A stretch of 64,000 nucleotides of DNA from Vibrio sp. HB236076 (GCF_040957575.1 NZ_CP162601.1:62001-126000); one strand, 5' to 3'. Shown: positions 1 through 9,431, counted from the stretch's first letter. A program made the numbers and translations. Notes: generated by a model not told the origin, from the letters alone.

Positions 1-1218
1 TAGGCCAACCACTTTTTCTTCCTCGCCAACACAGACCAGCTTCATACGACAAGGTTGACGGTGCTTGGTCACTGCGGTGTACATGGCGGCAAAGCTCGAG
101 GTGTAGACCTTCACTTGCTCATCGCCATATTGCGCTTTGGCTTCGGGTTCGGTTAAACCAATGGTGCCAATTGGCGGGTGACTGAATACCACCGTCGGAA
201 CCAGATCGTAATCCATCTTGGCGTTAACTTTATTATTGAACAAGCGCTCAGATAACTGACGACCCGCCTTAACGGCAACAGGCGTCAGCTCAATACCGCC
301 TTCCATAATATCGCCGACACAATAAATACCAGGGACATTCGTCGCTTGGTATTCATCCACTTTAATGTAGCCTTTGTCATTGGTTTCAACCCCGGTCGCC
401 GCCAAGTTAATCGCATCGGTAGTGGGGTGACGACCAATGGCCCAAATTAAGGTGTCGACATTGTGCGTTTGGCCATTTTCTAGATGCAGCGTCAGCGAAC
501 CATCGGCTTCTTTGGTCACTTCTTTTGGCACCGAATGGGTGTGTAAGCTTGGCCCTTCGGCTGCCATCACTTCGGTCAGTGTTTCAACCACCATAGGATC
601 AAAGCTGCGCAATGGTGACTCTTTGCGCACAAACAAATGAGTTTCGCTGCCTAAAGCGTGTAATACGCCAGCAATTTCTACTGCGATGTAACCCGCGCCA
701 ATCACGGCAACGCGGTCTGGGCGTTCATTGAGCTCAAAAAAGCCATTTGAATCAATACCGTACTCAGCACCTGGGATCTGAGGAATGGTTGGGCGACCGC
801 CAACGGCAATCAAAATGTGATCAGCGGTGTAAAGCTCGCCATTGACGTCGACGGTTTTCGCGTCAACAAACTTGGCAAAACCTTTGATGACTTCAACCTT
901 GTTGTTGCCCAAGACGCGATCGTAAGACTGGTGAATACGACCGATGTAGGCTTGACGGTTTTCAACCATTTTACTCCAGTTAAAACCTTTAAGGTCGACA
1001 TCAAAACCGTAGTCTTCGGAATACAAATTAATGGCTTCAGCAACTTGAGCGCCATGCCACATGACTTTCTTCGGCACACAGCCGACGTTAACGCATGTAC
1101 CACCGAGGTCTTTTGCTTCGATGAGGCCGACTTTGGCTCCGTACATGGCTGCGCGATTGGCCGAGGCAATGCCGCCACTGCCGCCACCGATACAGAGATA
1201 ATCAAAATGTGTTGCCAT
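1..1218 (-). CDS. gor: Glutathione reductase, C-terminal end cut by window edge
   Basis: NADPH-dependent flavoenzyme that reduces glutathione disulfide in the cytoplasm. The translation begins [20 protein letters not shown], with a GxGxxG-type FAD-binding fold at residues 10-15. It continues through the redox-active [14 protein letters not shown] disulfide region typical of the family. The frame is open to base 1, where it still encodes the family-like stretch [16 protein letters not shown]. About 406 codons are present of a usual 450, so the end of the dimerisation domain lies outside the window. The ATG at 1218 is the natural start from the conserved N-terminus. The neighbour rlmJ, on the same strand just upstream, is the usual partner in Vibrio. 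Confidence 0.96.
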   Translation of the reverse strand, partial: MATHFDYLCIGGGSGGIASANRAAMYGAKVGLIEAKDLGGTCVNVGCVPKKVMWHGAQVAEAINLYSEDYGFDVDLKGFNWSKMVENRQAYIGRIHQSYDRVLGNNKVEVIKGFAKFVDAKTVDVNGELYTADHILIAVGGRPTIPQIPGAEYGIDSNGFFELNERPDRVAVIGAGYIAVEIAGVLHALGSETHLFVRKESPLRSFDPMVVETLTEVMAAEGPSLHTHSVPKEVTKEADGSLTLHLENGQTHNVDTLIWAIGRHPTTDAINLAATGVETNDKGYIKVDEYQATNVPGIYCVGDIMEGGIELTPVAVKAGRQLSERLFNNKVNAKMDYDLVPTVVFSHPPIGTIGLTEPEAKAQYGDEQVKVYTSSFAAMYTAVTKHRQPCRMKLVCVGEEEKVVGL

Positions 1219-1339
1219 TAGGTACTCCATGATTGTTTAAAATAGGTCAACGCAATAGGCGCTGATTACAACCAGTATTGTGACTCAGGGTTAAAAATTC
1301 AAGTCACTCATACCGGTTTGGTTTGCTTTGTGGGCGGAT

Positions 1340-2179
1340 TTACTCCGGTACCACCCAGCGCACAGTGTGATGACCCGTCGCGGGGGCGATGATGTTCTGC
1401 AACGCCGGAAGCAGGTTTTGCATCTGGCTTTCGAGTTTCCACGGCGGGTTGATGACAATCATACCCGATGCGGTCATGCCTCGCTCGCTGGTGTCTGGAG
1501 AAACGCCCAGCTCGATTTGCAATATTTTGCGAATGCCCAGGTTTTCTAACCCGTCGAGCATGTCATCAATGTCGTGGCGATTGACCACCGGGTACCAAAT
1601 GGCGTATACGCCAGTCGCCCAGCGCTTATGGGCTTGAGCAATGGCCTGCACCACATCGCGGTATTCTTTGGCCAGCTCATACGGTGGGTCAATCAACACT
1701 AAGCCGCGTCGCTCTTTGGGCGGTAAACTGGCCTTAAGGCGTTGAAACCCGTCTTCTTTAAAAATGGCGACCTGGTGTTGGCCAGCAAATTCCTGACACA
1801 GTAATGGGTAATCACTTGGGTGAAGCTCTGTGAGTACCATGCGGTCTTGTGGCCGGAGTAGTGCGTGGGCCACTTTGGGAGAGCCGGGGTAAAAACGCAA
1901 TTCATCGCCCTGATTGAGACTCGCGACAGCGCCTAGGTAGCTTTCTGTGTGCTCAAGCTCAGCGCTGTGTTGCCATAAGCGAGCAATGCCTTGTTTGTAC
2001 TCACCGGTTTTCTCGGACCATTCATGAGTGAGATCGTAACGACCGACGCCAGAGTGGGTGTCGTGATAGACAAAGGGCTTGTCTTTTTGTTTAAGCGCAT
2101 CAAGGATAAGGCTTTGAACTATGTGTTTAATCACATCGGCGTGGTTGCCAGCGTGAAAGCTGTGACGGTAACTTAACAA
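1340..2179 (-). CDS. rlmJ: 23S rRNA (adenine2030-N6)-methyltransferase RlmJ, TTG start
   Basis: Methylates A2030 of 23S rRNA using S-adenosylmethionine. The protein begins (M)LSYRHSFHAGNHADVIKH, which matches the known RlmJ N-terminus. It carries the DPPYE catalytic motif (LVLIDPPYELAKEY) of N6-adenine methyltransferases. The start is the TTG at 2179, which gives 279 residues, the normal length; an upstream ATG would add 35 residues with no family resemblance. A weak purine-rich GAGAGA lies just before the TTG. It lies on the same strand as gor but is separated from it by about 120 bases. Confidence 0.93.
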   Translation of the reverse strand: MLSYRHSFHAGNHADVIKHIVQSLILDALKQKDKPFVYHDTHSGVGRYDLTHEWSEKTGEYKQGIARLWQHSAELEHTESYLGAVASLNQGDELRFYPGSPKVAHALLRPQDRMVLTELHPSDYPLLCQEFAGQHQVAIFKEDGFQRLKASLPPKERRGLVLIDPPYELAKEYRDVVQAIAQAHKRWATGVYAIWYPVVNRHDIDDMLDGLENLGIRKILQIELGVSPDTSERGMTASGMIVINPPWKLESQMQNLLPALQNIIAPATGHHTVRWVVPE

Positions 2180-2298
2180 GCGCGTTCTCTCTGTAGTTGC
2201 AGGCGAAGTTGAGCCATTATATAACGAAAACGAGTGGGATTCAGCTGGCAAAACTGGCGGATATAAGCCAGGTTTTTGTCTCACTTTTGCTCGTGGCT

Positions 2299-2326
2299 AT
2301 TGAAAATGAGAGGCTTTACCCTTATT
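2299..2326 (+). promoter_or_regulatory. Candidate heat-shock (sigma-32) promoter of prlC
   Basis: The sequence aTTGAAA, 13 bases, then CCCTTATT resembles the sigma-32 consensus (CTTGAAA, 13-17 bases, CCCCATNT). It lies about 95 bases upstream of the prlC start. prlC/opdA belongs to the heat-shock regulon in E. coli. The match is imperfect and unproven. Confidence 0.4.
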
Positions 2327-2418
2327 AAATAAGTATACCCATTAAATGTGTTGTGCTGGTTGCCAAGCTTTTAGGCTCACGCAAGCGGATTACTTCTCAG
2401 CCAATAAAGGAATTCAAC

Positions 2419-4461
2419 ATGTCGAATCCTCTACTCTCGTTTACTGATTTACCGCCGTTTTCTCAAATTCAACCTGAGCACGTTAAGCCCGCGGTTGAGC
2501 AGGCGATTGCCGATTGCCGCGCGACGATTGAGCGCGTTCTGGCGGAAACGACCGCGCCAAGCTGGTCATCGATTGTTGAACCCATTGATGAGGTGGATGA
2601 TCGTCTGAGCCGCATTTGGTCTCCCGTCAGCCACATGAACTCGGTGGTTAACAGTGAAGCCTTGCGCGAAGCTTACGAAAGTTGCCTGCCACTCTTATCT
2701 GAATACGGTACTTGGGTGGGTCAGCACAAAGGTCTTTATCGAGCTTATAAAGCGATTAAAGCCGATGAAAGCTTTGCTCAGCTGTCTCAAGAACAGCAAA
2801 AAACCATCACCAATGCGCTGCGCGATTTTGAACTGTCTGGTATCGGCCTTGGCAAAGAAGAGCAAACCCGCTACGGTCAGATCAGCAAACGCATGTCGGA
2901 GCTGGGTTCGCAGTTCTCTAACAACGTCCTCGATGCAACCATGGGCTGGAGCAAGCACATTACCGATGTGGCTGAGCTTGCAGGGATGCCAGAATCGGCC
3001 TTGGATTCCGCGGCTGCAGCGGCTCAAGCCAAAGAGCTCGACGGTTACCTCATTACGCTGGACATTCCCTCTTACCTGCCGGTGATGACCTATTGCGACA
3101 ATCAAGCCCTGCGTAAAGAAGTGTACGAAGCCTATGTAACCCGAGCTTCGGATCGCGGTCCTAATGCTGGCAAATGGGACAATACGGAAATCATTAACGA
3201 GCAGTTGAAATTGCGTCACGAAATTGCTCGTATGCTTGGTTTTAACAGCTACAGTGAAAAATCGTTGGCGACCAAAATGGCGGAGACGCCAGATCAAGTA
3301 CTGGGCTTTTTGAACGACTTGGCCAAAAAAGCCAAACCGCAAGGCGAAAAAGAAGTTGCCGAGCTCAAAGCGTTTGCCAAAGAACACTTTGGTGTTGATG
3401 ACCTCAACCCTTGGGATGTGGGTTACTACAGCGAAAAACAAAAGCAGCACCTTTTTGATATTTCGGATGAAGCTCTGCGTCCTTATTTCCCAGAAAAAAC
3501 CGTGGTCAATGGCTTGTTTGAAGTCCTAAAACGCGTGTTTGGTATGGAAGTGAAAGAGCGAACGGGCGTCGACACATGGCATGAATCGGTGCGTTTTTTC
3601 GATATCTTTGACAGCAAAGGTGAGTTGCGCGGTAGCTTTTATCTTGATTTGTACGCCCGTGAACACAAGCGCGGTGGTGCTTGGATGGATGATTGTCGCG
3701 GTCGCCGCCTCACACAAAGTGGCGAGTTGCAAACCCCGGTGGCGTACTTGACGTGTAACTTTAACAAACCAGTTGGCGATAAACCGGCGCTGTTTACCCA
3801 TGATGAAGTGGTGACGCTGTTCCACGAAACGGGCCATGGCATTCACCATATGCTGACCCAAGTAAATAGCGGTGCCGTTGCCGGTATCAGTGGTGTACCG
3901 TGGGATGCGGTGGAATTGCCGAGCCAATTTTTAGAAAACTGGTGTTGGGAAGAAGAAGCCTTGGCATTCATCTCTGGTCATTATGAAACCGGTGAGCCTT
4001 TGCCAAAAGCCATGTTGGATAAAATGTTGGCAGCGAAAAACTTCCAATCGGCGATGTTTATTTTACGCCAATTAGAATTTGGCTTGTTTGACTTTACCTT
4101 GCACACCAATTACGACCCGGATGTGGGGGCTCAAGTATTGGAAACCCTGGCTCAAGTCAAAGAAAAAGTGGCGCTCTTCCCTGCGCTCGAGTGGAGTCGT
4201 TTCTCTCACGGCTTTAGTCACATCTTCGCCGGCGGTTACAGCGCGGGCTACTACAGCTACTTGTGGGCCGAAGTGCTTTCTTCAGACGCTTACTCGCTGT
4301 TTGAAGAGCAGGGGATTTTCAATCAAGAAGCAGGGCAAAGCTTTTTAGAAAATATTCTCGAAAAAGGCGGCAGTGAAGATCCTATGGTGTTGTTTAAACG
4401 CTTCCGCGGCCGTGAGCCACAAATCGATGCTCTGTTGCGTCACAGCGGTATTGCTGCGTAA
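2419..4461 (+). CDS. prlC: Oligopeptidase A (M3 metallopeptidase)
   Basis: Cytoplasmic zinc oligopeptidase that degrades short peptides, including cleaved signal peptides. The product is 680 residues, the same as the E. coli enzyme. The M3 zinc motif HETGH starts near residue 469 (FHETGHGIHHM), and the downstream glutamate region ELPSQFLENWCWE supplies the third ligand. The ATG at 2419 is chosen because AAGGA precedes it by 7 bases and the product starts MSNPLLSFTDLPPFSQI, as in relatives; the open frame extends 22 codons further upstream. A strong terminator follows at 4480. A possible heat-shock promoter lies upstream. Confidence 0.96.
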   Translation: MSNPLLSFTDLPPFSQIQPEHVKPAVEQAIADCRATIERVLAETTAPSWSSIVEPIDEVDDRLSRIWSPVSHMNSVVNSEALREAYESCLPLLSEYGTWVGQHKGLYRAYKAIKADESFAQLSQEQQKTITNALRDFELSGIGLGKEEQTRYGQISKRMSELGSQFSNNVLDATMGWSKHITDVAELAGMPESALDSAAAAAQAKELDGYLITLDIPSYLPVMTYCDNQALRKEVYEAYVTRASDRGPNAGKWDNTEIINEQLKLRHEIARMLGFNSYSEKSLATKMAETPDQVLGFLNDLAKKAKPQGEKEVAELKAFAKEHFGVDDLNPWDVGYYSEKQKQHLFDISDEALRPYFPEKTVVNGLFEVLKRVFGMEVKERTGVDTWHESVRFFDIFDSKGELRGSFYLDLYAREHKRGGAWMDDCRGRRLTQSGELQTPVAYLTCNFNKPVGDKPALFTHDEVVTLFHETGHGIHHMLTQVNSGAVAGISGVPWDAVELPSQFLENWCWEEEALAFISGHYETGEPLPKAMLDKMLAAKNFQSAMFILRQLEFGLFDFTLHTNYDPDVGAQVLETLAQVKEKVALFPALEWSRFSHGFSHIFAGGYSAGYYSYLWAEVLSSDAYSLFEEQGIFNQEAGQSFLENILEKGGSEDPMVLFKRFRGREPQIDALLRHSGIAA

Positions 4462-4479
4462 TTGACTCGATGGAATGGA

Positions 4480-4507
4480 AAAAAGCAGCTTAGGGCTGCT
4501 TTTTTTA
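4480..4507 (+). terminator. Rho-independent terminator of prlC
   Basis: Stem AAAAGCAGC / GCTGCTTTT with a TTAGG-type loop followed by a run of seven T, 19 bases after the prlC stop codon. Confidence 0.85.
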
Positions 4508-4573
4508 TGCTTGCTGGTAAAGCAGTGCCAGTGTGACACGCAGAATCAACGGACGAGCCAATCAAGCCGAACG

Positions 4574-5038
4574 TTAGGGGTTGACCGTGCGGTTTATGGG
4601 GTTTTGCAGAGAAATCAGCGTCTCGGTCGATTGCACTTCGTCAATGGCTTGTAACTTATCAATCAACACATATTGCAGCTCTTCAATAGAACGGCACATG
4701 AGTTTGACAAAAATATTGTACGCCCCAGTGGTGTAATACGCTTCAACGACTTCATCAAGCGCGTTGAGTTTCTCTAGTGCGGAGTGATAATCGCGCGCCG
4801 CGTTTAAATTGATGCCAATGAAGCAACACACGTCGTAACCGAGTTTTTTGGTGTTAATGATCACTTTGGTTTTTTCGATGATCCCCGCCCCTTTCATCTT
4901 TTCAATGCGGACGTGAATGGTCGCGGGGCTCACATTAAACTTTTTGGCCATTTCAGCATAAGGCGTGCGGGCGTCATCAATCAAAATGGTCAAGATGGCG
5001 CGATCGAGATCATCTAATCGAACATCAGTATTAGGCAT
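4574..5038 (-). CDS. asnC: Lrp/AsnC-family regulator AsnC
   Basis: Feast/famine transcription regulator of 154 residues. An N-terminal winged helix (about residues 5-60, with NVSPATIHVRIEKMKGAG as the recognition helix) is followed by the RAM ligand-binding domain (about 70-150). Segments such as GYDVCCFIGI, EAYYTTGAYNIFVK and ETLISLQNPI match E. coli AsnC rather than Lrp, so asparagine is the likely effector. In E. coli asnC controls divergent asnA. Here the divergent neighbour is rsmJ, so the target may be only asnC itself or a distant gene. The upstream region contains a long inverted repeat (5120-5238). Confidence 0.92.
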   Translation of the reverse strand: MPNTDVRLDDLDRAILTILIDDARTPYAEMAKKFNVSPATIHVRIEKMKGAGIIEKTKVIINTKKLGYDVCCFIGINLNAARDYHSALEKLNALDEVVEAYYTTGAYNIFVKLMCRSIEELQYVLIDKLQAIDEVQSTETLISLQNPINRTVNP

Positions 5039-5119
5039 GGCGCGTATCTTCTCAGTGAGTGGCTACCGTTGAGTCTCAATGAAACTCGCGATGGTGAAAG
5101 TAAGCCCAAGTTTAAAACC

Positions 5120-5238
5120 AAAAAGCGCCCCAAACAATGGATATTGTCTCGATATTTAGGCGACCAGTCGCGATGGTCAAGTCAGATGTCGTGGTGTGAG
5201 CACTGGCCACAGCGTCGACGATGTCTGTGGCGCTTTTT
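5120..5238. repeat. Long-range inverted repeat between asnC and rsmJ
   Basis: A perfect 10-base inverted repeat, AAAAAGCGCC at 5120-5129 and GGCGCTTTTT at 5229-5238, encloses about 99 bases that hold smaller hairpins such as GCGACCAGTCGC. Both arms read as GC stems with T runs, so either strand could form a terminator-like structure. It occupies most of the 321-base gap between asnC and rsmJ. An open frame of 68 codons crosses it but looks random. I cannot assign a function. Confidence 0.5.
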
Positions 5239-5359
5239 ATGGGGTAGGGGGGTTTTTGACTCGGACACCTGTTAGAGGCACCGCTTTTGGTATGACTTTT
5301 GCAATTTTTGCCAGTACACTTTGCCCATTAACTGAGAGCAGCGACAGTGTGGAGTCTTT

Positions 5360-6136
5360 GTGCGTATTCAATTAATTTGTGACAACCCAGAACAAGAAGC
5401 GAAACTGAGGCACTTGGCCAACCGCTGGCAGCTGACTCATGATTCGAGCAGTGAATTTGCGTTGGTCTTTACCGCCGAACATCTCGAACTTCGAAAACTC
5501 GATGAGCCGAAGCTCGGCGCCGTCTTTGTCGATTTTGTTCATGGCGCCGTTGCCCACCGCCGCAAGTTTGGTGGCGGTAAAGGCCAAGCGATCGCCAAGG
5601 CCGTTGGTCTCAATAAAGGGGTGACGCCCAAGGTGCTAGATGCAACCGCCGGGCTTGGGCGCGATGCCTTTGTTTTTGCGTCTTTGGGCTGTCAGGTGCA
5701 AATGGTCGAGCGACACCCTGTCGTTGCCGCTTTACTTGATGATGGTTTGCAACGCGCCTATCGCGACCCAGAAATAGGTGCTTGGATGCAAGAGCGAGTG
5801 CAATTGTTACACGGCTCGAGCCATCAGGCGTTATTGGACTTTGCCAATAATGCCGACTTTACTCCCCCGGATGTGGTGTATCTCGATCCTATGTACCCGC
5901 ATCCAGAAAAAAAGAAATCGGCATTGGTAAAAAAGGAAATGCGCGTCTTTCAAACCTTAGTTGGCAGTGATGATGACGCAGACGGTTTGTGGTCACCTGC
6001 TTTTCAATTGGCGGTCAAACGCTTAGTGGTTAAACGCCCAGACTATGCGCCATTTCTTGCTGCACAAGTGCCGAGCATGCAAATCGAAACCAAGAAAAAT
6101 CGCTTTGATGTCTATGTCAAAGCCGCGATGAGTTAA
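5360..6136 (+). CDS. rsmJ: 16S rRNA (guanine1516-N2)-methyltransferase RsmJ
   Basis: Methylates G1516 of 16S rRNA using S-adenosylmethionine. The product is 258 residues, the family length. The motif [19 protein letters not shown] (about residues 92-110) binds the cofactor, and [18 protein letters not shown] (about 174-191) is the catalytic DPMYP motif characteristic of RsmJ (YhiQ). The start is GTG at 5360, preceded by GGAG. In enterobacteria it sits directly after prlC. Here asnC is inserted between them on the opposite strand. Confidence 0.95.
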   Translation: MRIQLICDNPEQEAKLRHLANRWQLTHDSSSEFALVFTAEHLELRKLDEPKLGAVFVDFVHGAVAHRRKFGGGKGQAIAKAVGLNKGVTPKVLDATAGLGRDAFVFASLGCQVQMVERHPVVAALLDDGLQRAYRDPEIGAWMQERVQLLHGSSHQALLDFANNADFTPPDVVYLDPMYPHPEKKKSALVKKEMRVFQTLVGSDDDADGLWSPAFQLAVKRLVVKRPDYAPFLAAQVPSMQIETKKNRFDVYVKAAMS

Positions 6137-6223
6137 TCAGCGGCGTTAAGCACACAAAATAGCGAAGACCGACTCACAGCAAAGGCACAAATCACTTGCA
6201 AGCGAGGATAAGGATAGGTATAT

Positions 6224-6242
6224 CTATATAATAATCATTCTT
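6224..6242. promoter_or_regulatory. Candidate Fur box upstream of the 171-residue unknown gene
   Basis: The central ATAATCATT is identical to the Fur consensus, and I count about 12 of 19 matches overall. It lies 20 bases before the GTG start of the gene at 6262, in an AT-rich promoter-like stretch. Confidence 0.55.
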
Positions 6243-6261
6243 ATTCGTAATTGGGTTTGCC

Positions 6262-6777
6262 GTGAGTCAACGTTTTTGTAAAATGAATCGCCGTGATATT
6301 CAAGCTCGTGCTTCGCAAGTGGAAGCCTTGGTCAGTGCACCGCAATACATGTGCCGAGGGTGTGCACGTGTGTCGTCGGATGCCAAAAACTTGTGTAAAC
6401 CCAAAGCGCTCAATCACGTTGCTCACAGTCAAGAGCCGCAAGACCCATCGGTGTTTTTGGCTTTATCAGAGTCTGCTCAAGTAGCCGAGCAGTTGGCTTA
6501 CCCTGCAAGATTGAGTGAGAAAAGTGACGCGAAAACGGACATGCCTGTGGCGGTCCATCAAAGCGCGCCTTTGCCTCACTTGGGCAAGAAGGAAATGAAA
6601 AAAGCTAAGAAGCAGTTGAAATTACAGAAAAAACAGTTGAAGAAGGTCAGTAAACTGGTCAAAGCGCAATATAAACTGCAACGTCGAAAACAAAAACTAC
6701 TGGAGCAAATAGCTCACCTTCCCGAAGAACAAAAGCTCTGGTTGCTGCCCCCAGAGTCGCGAACGTCATTGCATTGA
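6262..6777 (+). CDS. Unknown Cys-motif, lysine-rich coiled-coil protein, probably Fur-regulated
   Basis: I do not recognise a function. The 171-residue product has three visible parts. The first is an N-terminal region with CRGCARV and a third cysteine (NLCKP) that could bind a metal or a nucleic acid (about residues 31-48). The second is a variable middle. The third is a very basic helical segment of repeated KK/QLKK heptads (about 108-150) followed by HLPEEQKLWLLPPESR. It has no signal peptide or membrane helix. The start is GTG at 6262; an ATG at 6283 is possible, and neither has a strong ribosome site. It is a single-gene unit with its own terminator and a Fur-like box just upstream, which suggests expression under iron limitation. 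Confidence 0.7.
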   Translation: MSQRFCKMNRRDIQARASQVEALVSAPQYMCRGCARVSSDAKNLCKPKALNHVAHSQEPQDPSVFLALSESAQVAEQLAYPARLSEKSDAKTDMPVAVHQSAPLPHLGKKEMKKAKKQLKLQKKQLKKVSKLVKAQYKLQRRKQKLLEQIAHLPEEQKLWLLPPESRTSLH

Positions 6778-6810
6778 TACCCATTAAGACAATCTCAGGT
6801 TATCCAGTGT

Positions 6811-6849
6811 GAATCCCTCAATACGGTGTGGGTACTGAGGGATTCTTTT
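6811..6849 (+). terminator. Terminator of the 171-residue unknown gene
   Basis: Stem GAATCCCTCA / TGAGGGATTC around a 15-base loop, followed by TTTT, 34 bases past the stop codon. The next gene is convergent, so it may also limit read-through from the other side. Confidence 0.65.
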
Positions 6850-6856
6850 ATGGGGT

Positions 6857-7729
6857 TTAGTGTGCCGTCAGCGCGACGCGTTTTTTGACCCAGGTTTGAT
6901 TAAACCACAAAGAGAAGACGATAATTGCCCCTCCAATCGCAAGGCGCAAGAGGTCGGCTTCGCGATTCCAGATCAGTAAGTTAACGATTAATCCGGCCGG
7001 TACAAGGGCGTTGTTCATCACGGCCAACGCGCCGGCATTGACCAAACAAGCGCCTTTGTTCCAAGCAAAATACCCCAAGCCAGAAGCAAAAATACCCAGG
7101 TAAACTAAAATGCCCCATTGGGTACTGGTGGTCGGCAAGCGGCTGCTGTCGCCGAGCAGCAAGAAGGCCACAGTGGCAACAATTAGCGCACCGAGGTAAA
7201 AGTAGCCAAAGACCTGATGGTGAGGGATTTGTGTTTGCTCTTGCTCCATGATGTGCTTAAAGCCAACTTGGCCAATCGCAAAACAAATGTTCGCACCTTG
7301 TACGACCAAAAAGCCGGTTAAGAAATCGCTGTTGACGGAGGCGTATTTGATCACCAGAGCGCCGGATACCGCGATGGCGGCAGACACCAAATACCAAAGT
7401 GAAAAGCGCTTTTGTAGTAAGTCGTAAATTAAGGTGACGTAAATCGGTGTTAATACCGTAAACATCAAAACTTCTGGAACGCTCAGCATAGTAAAAGAAG
7501 GGTAGTAAAAACAGTACATTAAGCCAAGTTGAAACGCGCCAACCAACATTAATTTAGCGATCAACTGGGGCTTTAGCCCTCTCACTTTTAAAAATGGTAA
7601 GAAGACCAAGCTCGCCAAACCAATCCGCATTAACACGGAAAACCACGAGTCCACCTGCCCGGCCAGGTAGACCCCAATTAAACTAAATGAAAAAGCCCAT
7701 AAAAGGGTCACTGCTACTAGGTATGCCAT
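6857..7729 (-). CDS. EamA-family (DMT) transporter, YigM-like
   Basis: Inner-membrane protein of 290 residues with about ten hydrophobic helices arranged as two EamA repeats. Stretches such as VYLAGQVDSWFSVLMRIGLA, VPEVLMFTVLTPIYVTLIYD and NKGACLVNAGALAVMNN recall the carboxylate/amine branch that includes E. coli YigM, which transports biotin. That suggests uptake of biotin or another small acid, but the assignment rests on memory of the family rather than a search. The gene stands alone, tail-to-tail with the 6262 gene. The ATG at 7729 begins directly with the first membrane helix. Confidence 0.85.
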   Translation of the reverse strand: MAYLVAVTLLWAFSFSLIGVYLAGQVDSWFSVLMRIGLASLVFLPFLKVRGLKPQLIAKLMLVGAFQLGLMYCFYYPSFTMLSVPEVLMFTVLTPIYVTLIYDLLQKRFSLWYLVSAAIAVSGALVIKYASVNSDFLTGFLVVQGANICFAIGQVGFKHIMEQEQTQIPHHQVFGYFYLGALIVATVAFLLLGDSSRLPTTSTQWGILVYLGIFASGLGYFAWNKGACLVNAGALAVMNNALVPAGLIVNLLIWNREADLLRLAIGGAIIVFSLWFNQTWVKKRVALTAH

Positions 7730-7799
7730 TCCTATATTCCATGAATGTTAAGGGGATAAGCAGTGTATCCGACCCGTGTAGTAACGCCAAACCTTGTCT

Positions 7800-8231
7800 T
7801 TAGTCGGTGTTCTTTAATGGGATCACAAGCGTTTCAATCGGTGAGCAGTTAAGGAGTTGGCGGGTCGACGATAAGAACTTACTCCAAAAATCTTGGTGAT
7901 GGCCGCAGATAAGGAGGTCGATGTTGTGGGTGGTAATGGTGTCGCACAGTTCGCTGATCAGATCGCCACTGCCCACCCAAGTATTGGCAATCGGATACTC
8001 GGCGTAGTCGACGAGCTGATTCATTTTTTGGCGAGAGATGTCGACCGCTTGGCTTTGGGCTTCGGCGAGGTTGATATCGACGAGTCCGGTGTAGAGTTCG
8101 GCGTAATTGACATCGATGTGAATAAAGGAAATATTCGCTTCAATACTGCGTGCGAGTTTAACGGCTTTATCAATTAAAATTTGGCTGTCGTCGGACAAGT
8201 CAACGGCAACAAGTATATGTCGGTAGCACAT
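7800..8231 (-). CDS. uspA: Universal stress protein A
   Basis: Cytoplasmic stress protein of 143 residues, the UspA length. MCYRHILVAVDLSDDS, the IHIDVNYAELYTGLVDINL segment and LLICGHHQDFWSKFLSSTRQ match E. coli UspA almost position for position. It belongs to the UspA subclass without the ATP-binding G2xG9xGS motif. The ATG at 8231 is preceded by GAGGAGAA and fits the conserved N-terminus; an upstream in-frame start would add 39 unrelated residues. It is divergent from ftnA and uspB, an arrangement like the uspA-uspB divergence in enterobacteria but with ferritin inserted. Confidence 0.95.
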   Translation of the reverse strand: MCYRHILVAVDLSDDSQILIDKAVKLARSIEANISFIHIDVNYAELYTGLVDINLAEAQSQAVDISRQKMNQLVDYAEYPIANTWVGSGDLISELCDTITTHNIDLLICGHHQDFWSKFLSSTRQLLNCSPIETLVIPLKNTD

Positions 8232-8389
8232 AATGGCTTCTCCTCTGTATCCAAGATCTCTATCTTTAGCATTTATTTTGCCTTTGTTTTGCCGTTTTGA
8301 TCCCATCTTAGGGTTTATCTGTAATATAAATAGGCTAAGATTAGTCATAGAGTGACCGACAGCAAACTTTGAATCTTTTAGGAGAAACT

Positions 8390-8920
8390 ATGCTTACAGA
8401 AACGATGGTTGAGCAATTAAATCAGCAAATAAATCTCGAATTCTTTTCATCCAATCTATACTTACAAATGAGTGCTTGGTGTGAAGACAAAGGTTTCGAA
8501 GGAGCGGCTGAGTTTTTACGCGGTCACGCACAAGAAGAAATGGAGCACATGCAGCGATTGTTCACCTACGTGAGCGAAACGGGCGCTATGCCTATTCTCG
8601 GTGCGATTGAAGCGCCTCAGCACGAGTTTTCTTGCCTTGGCGACGTGTTTCGACTCACGTTAGAACACGAACAGCTTGTGACGAAGAAAATTAACGAACT
8701 CGCGCACTTTGCGTTTACGAATCAAGATTACTCAACGTTTAACTTTTTACAGTGGTACGTTGCTGAGCAACACGAAGAAGAAAAACTCTTTAAAGGTATT
8801 ATCGACAAGCTGGAATTGGTCGGTGAAGACGGCAAAGCCTTGTTCTTTATTGATAAAGATCTAGCAGAATTGGCAAAAAGTGGTTCATCTTCCATTATGG
8901 ATGCTCCTAGCGCAGTGTAA
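8390..8920 (+). CDS. ftnA: Bacterial non-haem ferritin
   Basis: Iron-storage protein that assembles into a 24-subunit shell. It has 176 residues. Ferroxidase-site residues are visible in [11 protein letters not shown] (Glu, about residue 17), EEMEHM (Glu/His, about 50-53), the second-helix glutamates (LEHEQLV), and QHEEEKLF (about 127). The ATG at 8390 has a strong AGGAGAA before it and gives [15 protein letters not shown], the usual FtnA beginning. uspB follows 91 bases later. I saw no clear Fur box in the short divergent region with uspA. Confidence 0.95.
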   Translation: MLTETMVEQLNQQINLEFFSSNLYLQMSAWCEDKGFEGAAEFLRGHAQEEMEHMQRLFTYVSETGAMPILGAIEAPQHEFSCLGDVFRLTLEHEQLVTKKINELAHFAFTNQDYSTFNFLQWYVAEQHEEEKLFKGIIDKLELVGEDGKALFFIDKDLAELAKSGSSSIMDAPSAV

Positions 8921-9011
8921 ATGTCCTTTGGGCACAGACATTGCGGGGCGAAGCGAGCAGTCGCGTGAGCGGTTTTCGTCATGAGCATAACTGGAGGTGC
9001 GGGAGGATAAG

Positions 9012-9335
9012 ATGATTAATTCAGATTTAGTGTTATTGACTCTTATGGGCATCACAGGTGTGAACATGTTGAGGTATTTCACCACCTTGCGTTCACTGCT
9101 CTATATTATGCGAGAAGTTCATCCCTTGCTCTATCAGCAAGTGGATGGCAATGGCTTTTTCACCCCATCGGGCAATGTCTCCAAGCAAGTTAGATTGTTT
9201 TATTACATCAAAAGCAAAGAGTACCACCATCATCATGACGAGCGCTTTACCACCAAATGCGAAAGGGTGAGGGAGCTGTTCATATTATCGAGCATGTTGA
9301 TGGGGGTGACCTTGTTAGCGGCAATTTTGCTTTGA
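9012..9335 (+). CDS. uspB: Universal stress protein B, inner-membrane
   Basis: Small inner-membrane protein of 107 residues with a hydrophobic helix at each end (about residues 4-22 and 87-107). The central block [24 protein letters not shown] matches UspB of E. coli. It is needed for stationary-phase ethanol resistance there; its molecular role is unknown. GGAGG precedes the ATG at 9012 at good spacing. The middle contains a HHHHDE stretch, an expansion of the RDHHDDEF region of E. coli UspB. Confidence 0.93.
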   Translation: MINSDLVLLTLMGITGVNMLRYFTTLRSLLYIMREVHPLLYQQVDGNGFFTPSGNVSKQVRLFYYIKSKEYHHHHDERFTTKCERVRELFILSSMLMGVTLLAAILL

Positions 9336-9431
9336 AGTCGCTTGGCGTTTGAGGTGACTGTGGTTAGAATTGGCCCCTAATTCGACAAGATTCGGGATGT
9401 GCGTTGCACATCCCTTTTTATTGGGAAAAGT

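Noticed and set aside
810..1205. Open frames on both strands inside gor
   Set aside because: They are out of frame with the well-conserved glutathione reductase and show no family resemblance.
2695..3450. Reverse-strand open frame of 251 codons within prlC
   Set aside because: It is antisense to a highly conserved enzyme, and its composition is that of a mirrored coding frame.
5069..5275. Open frame of 68 codons between asnC and rsmJ
   Set aside because: It crosses the long inverted repeat, has no ribosome site, and its Trp/Arg-rich translation looks random.
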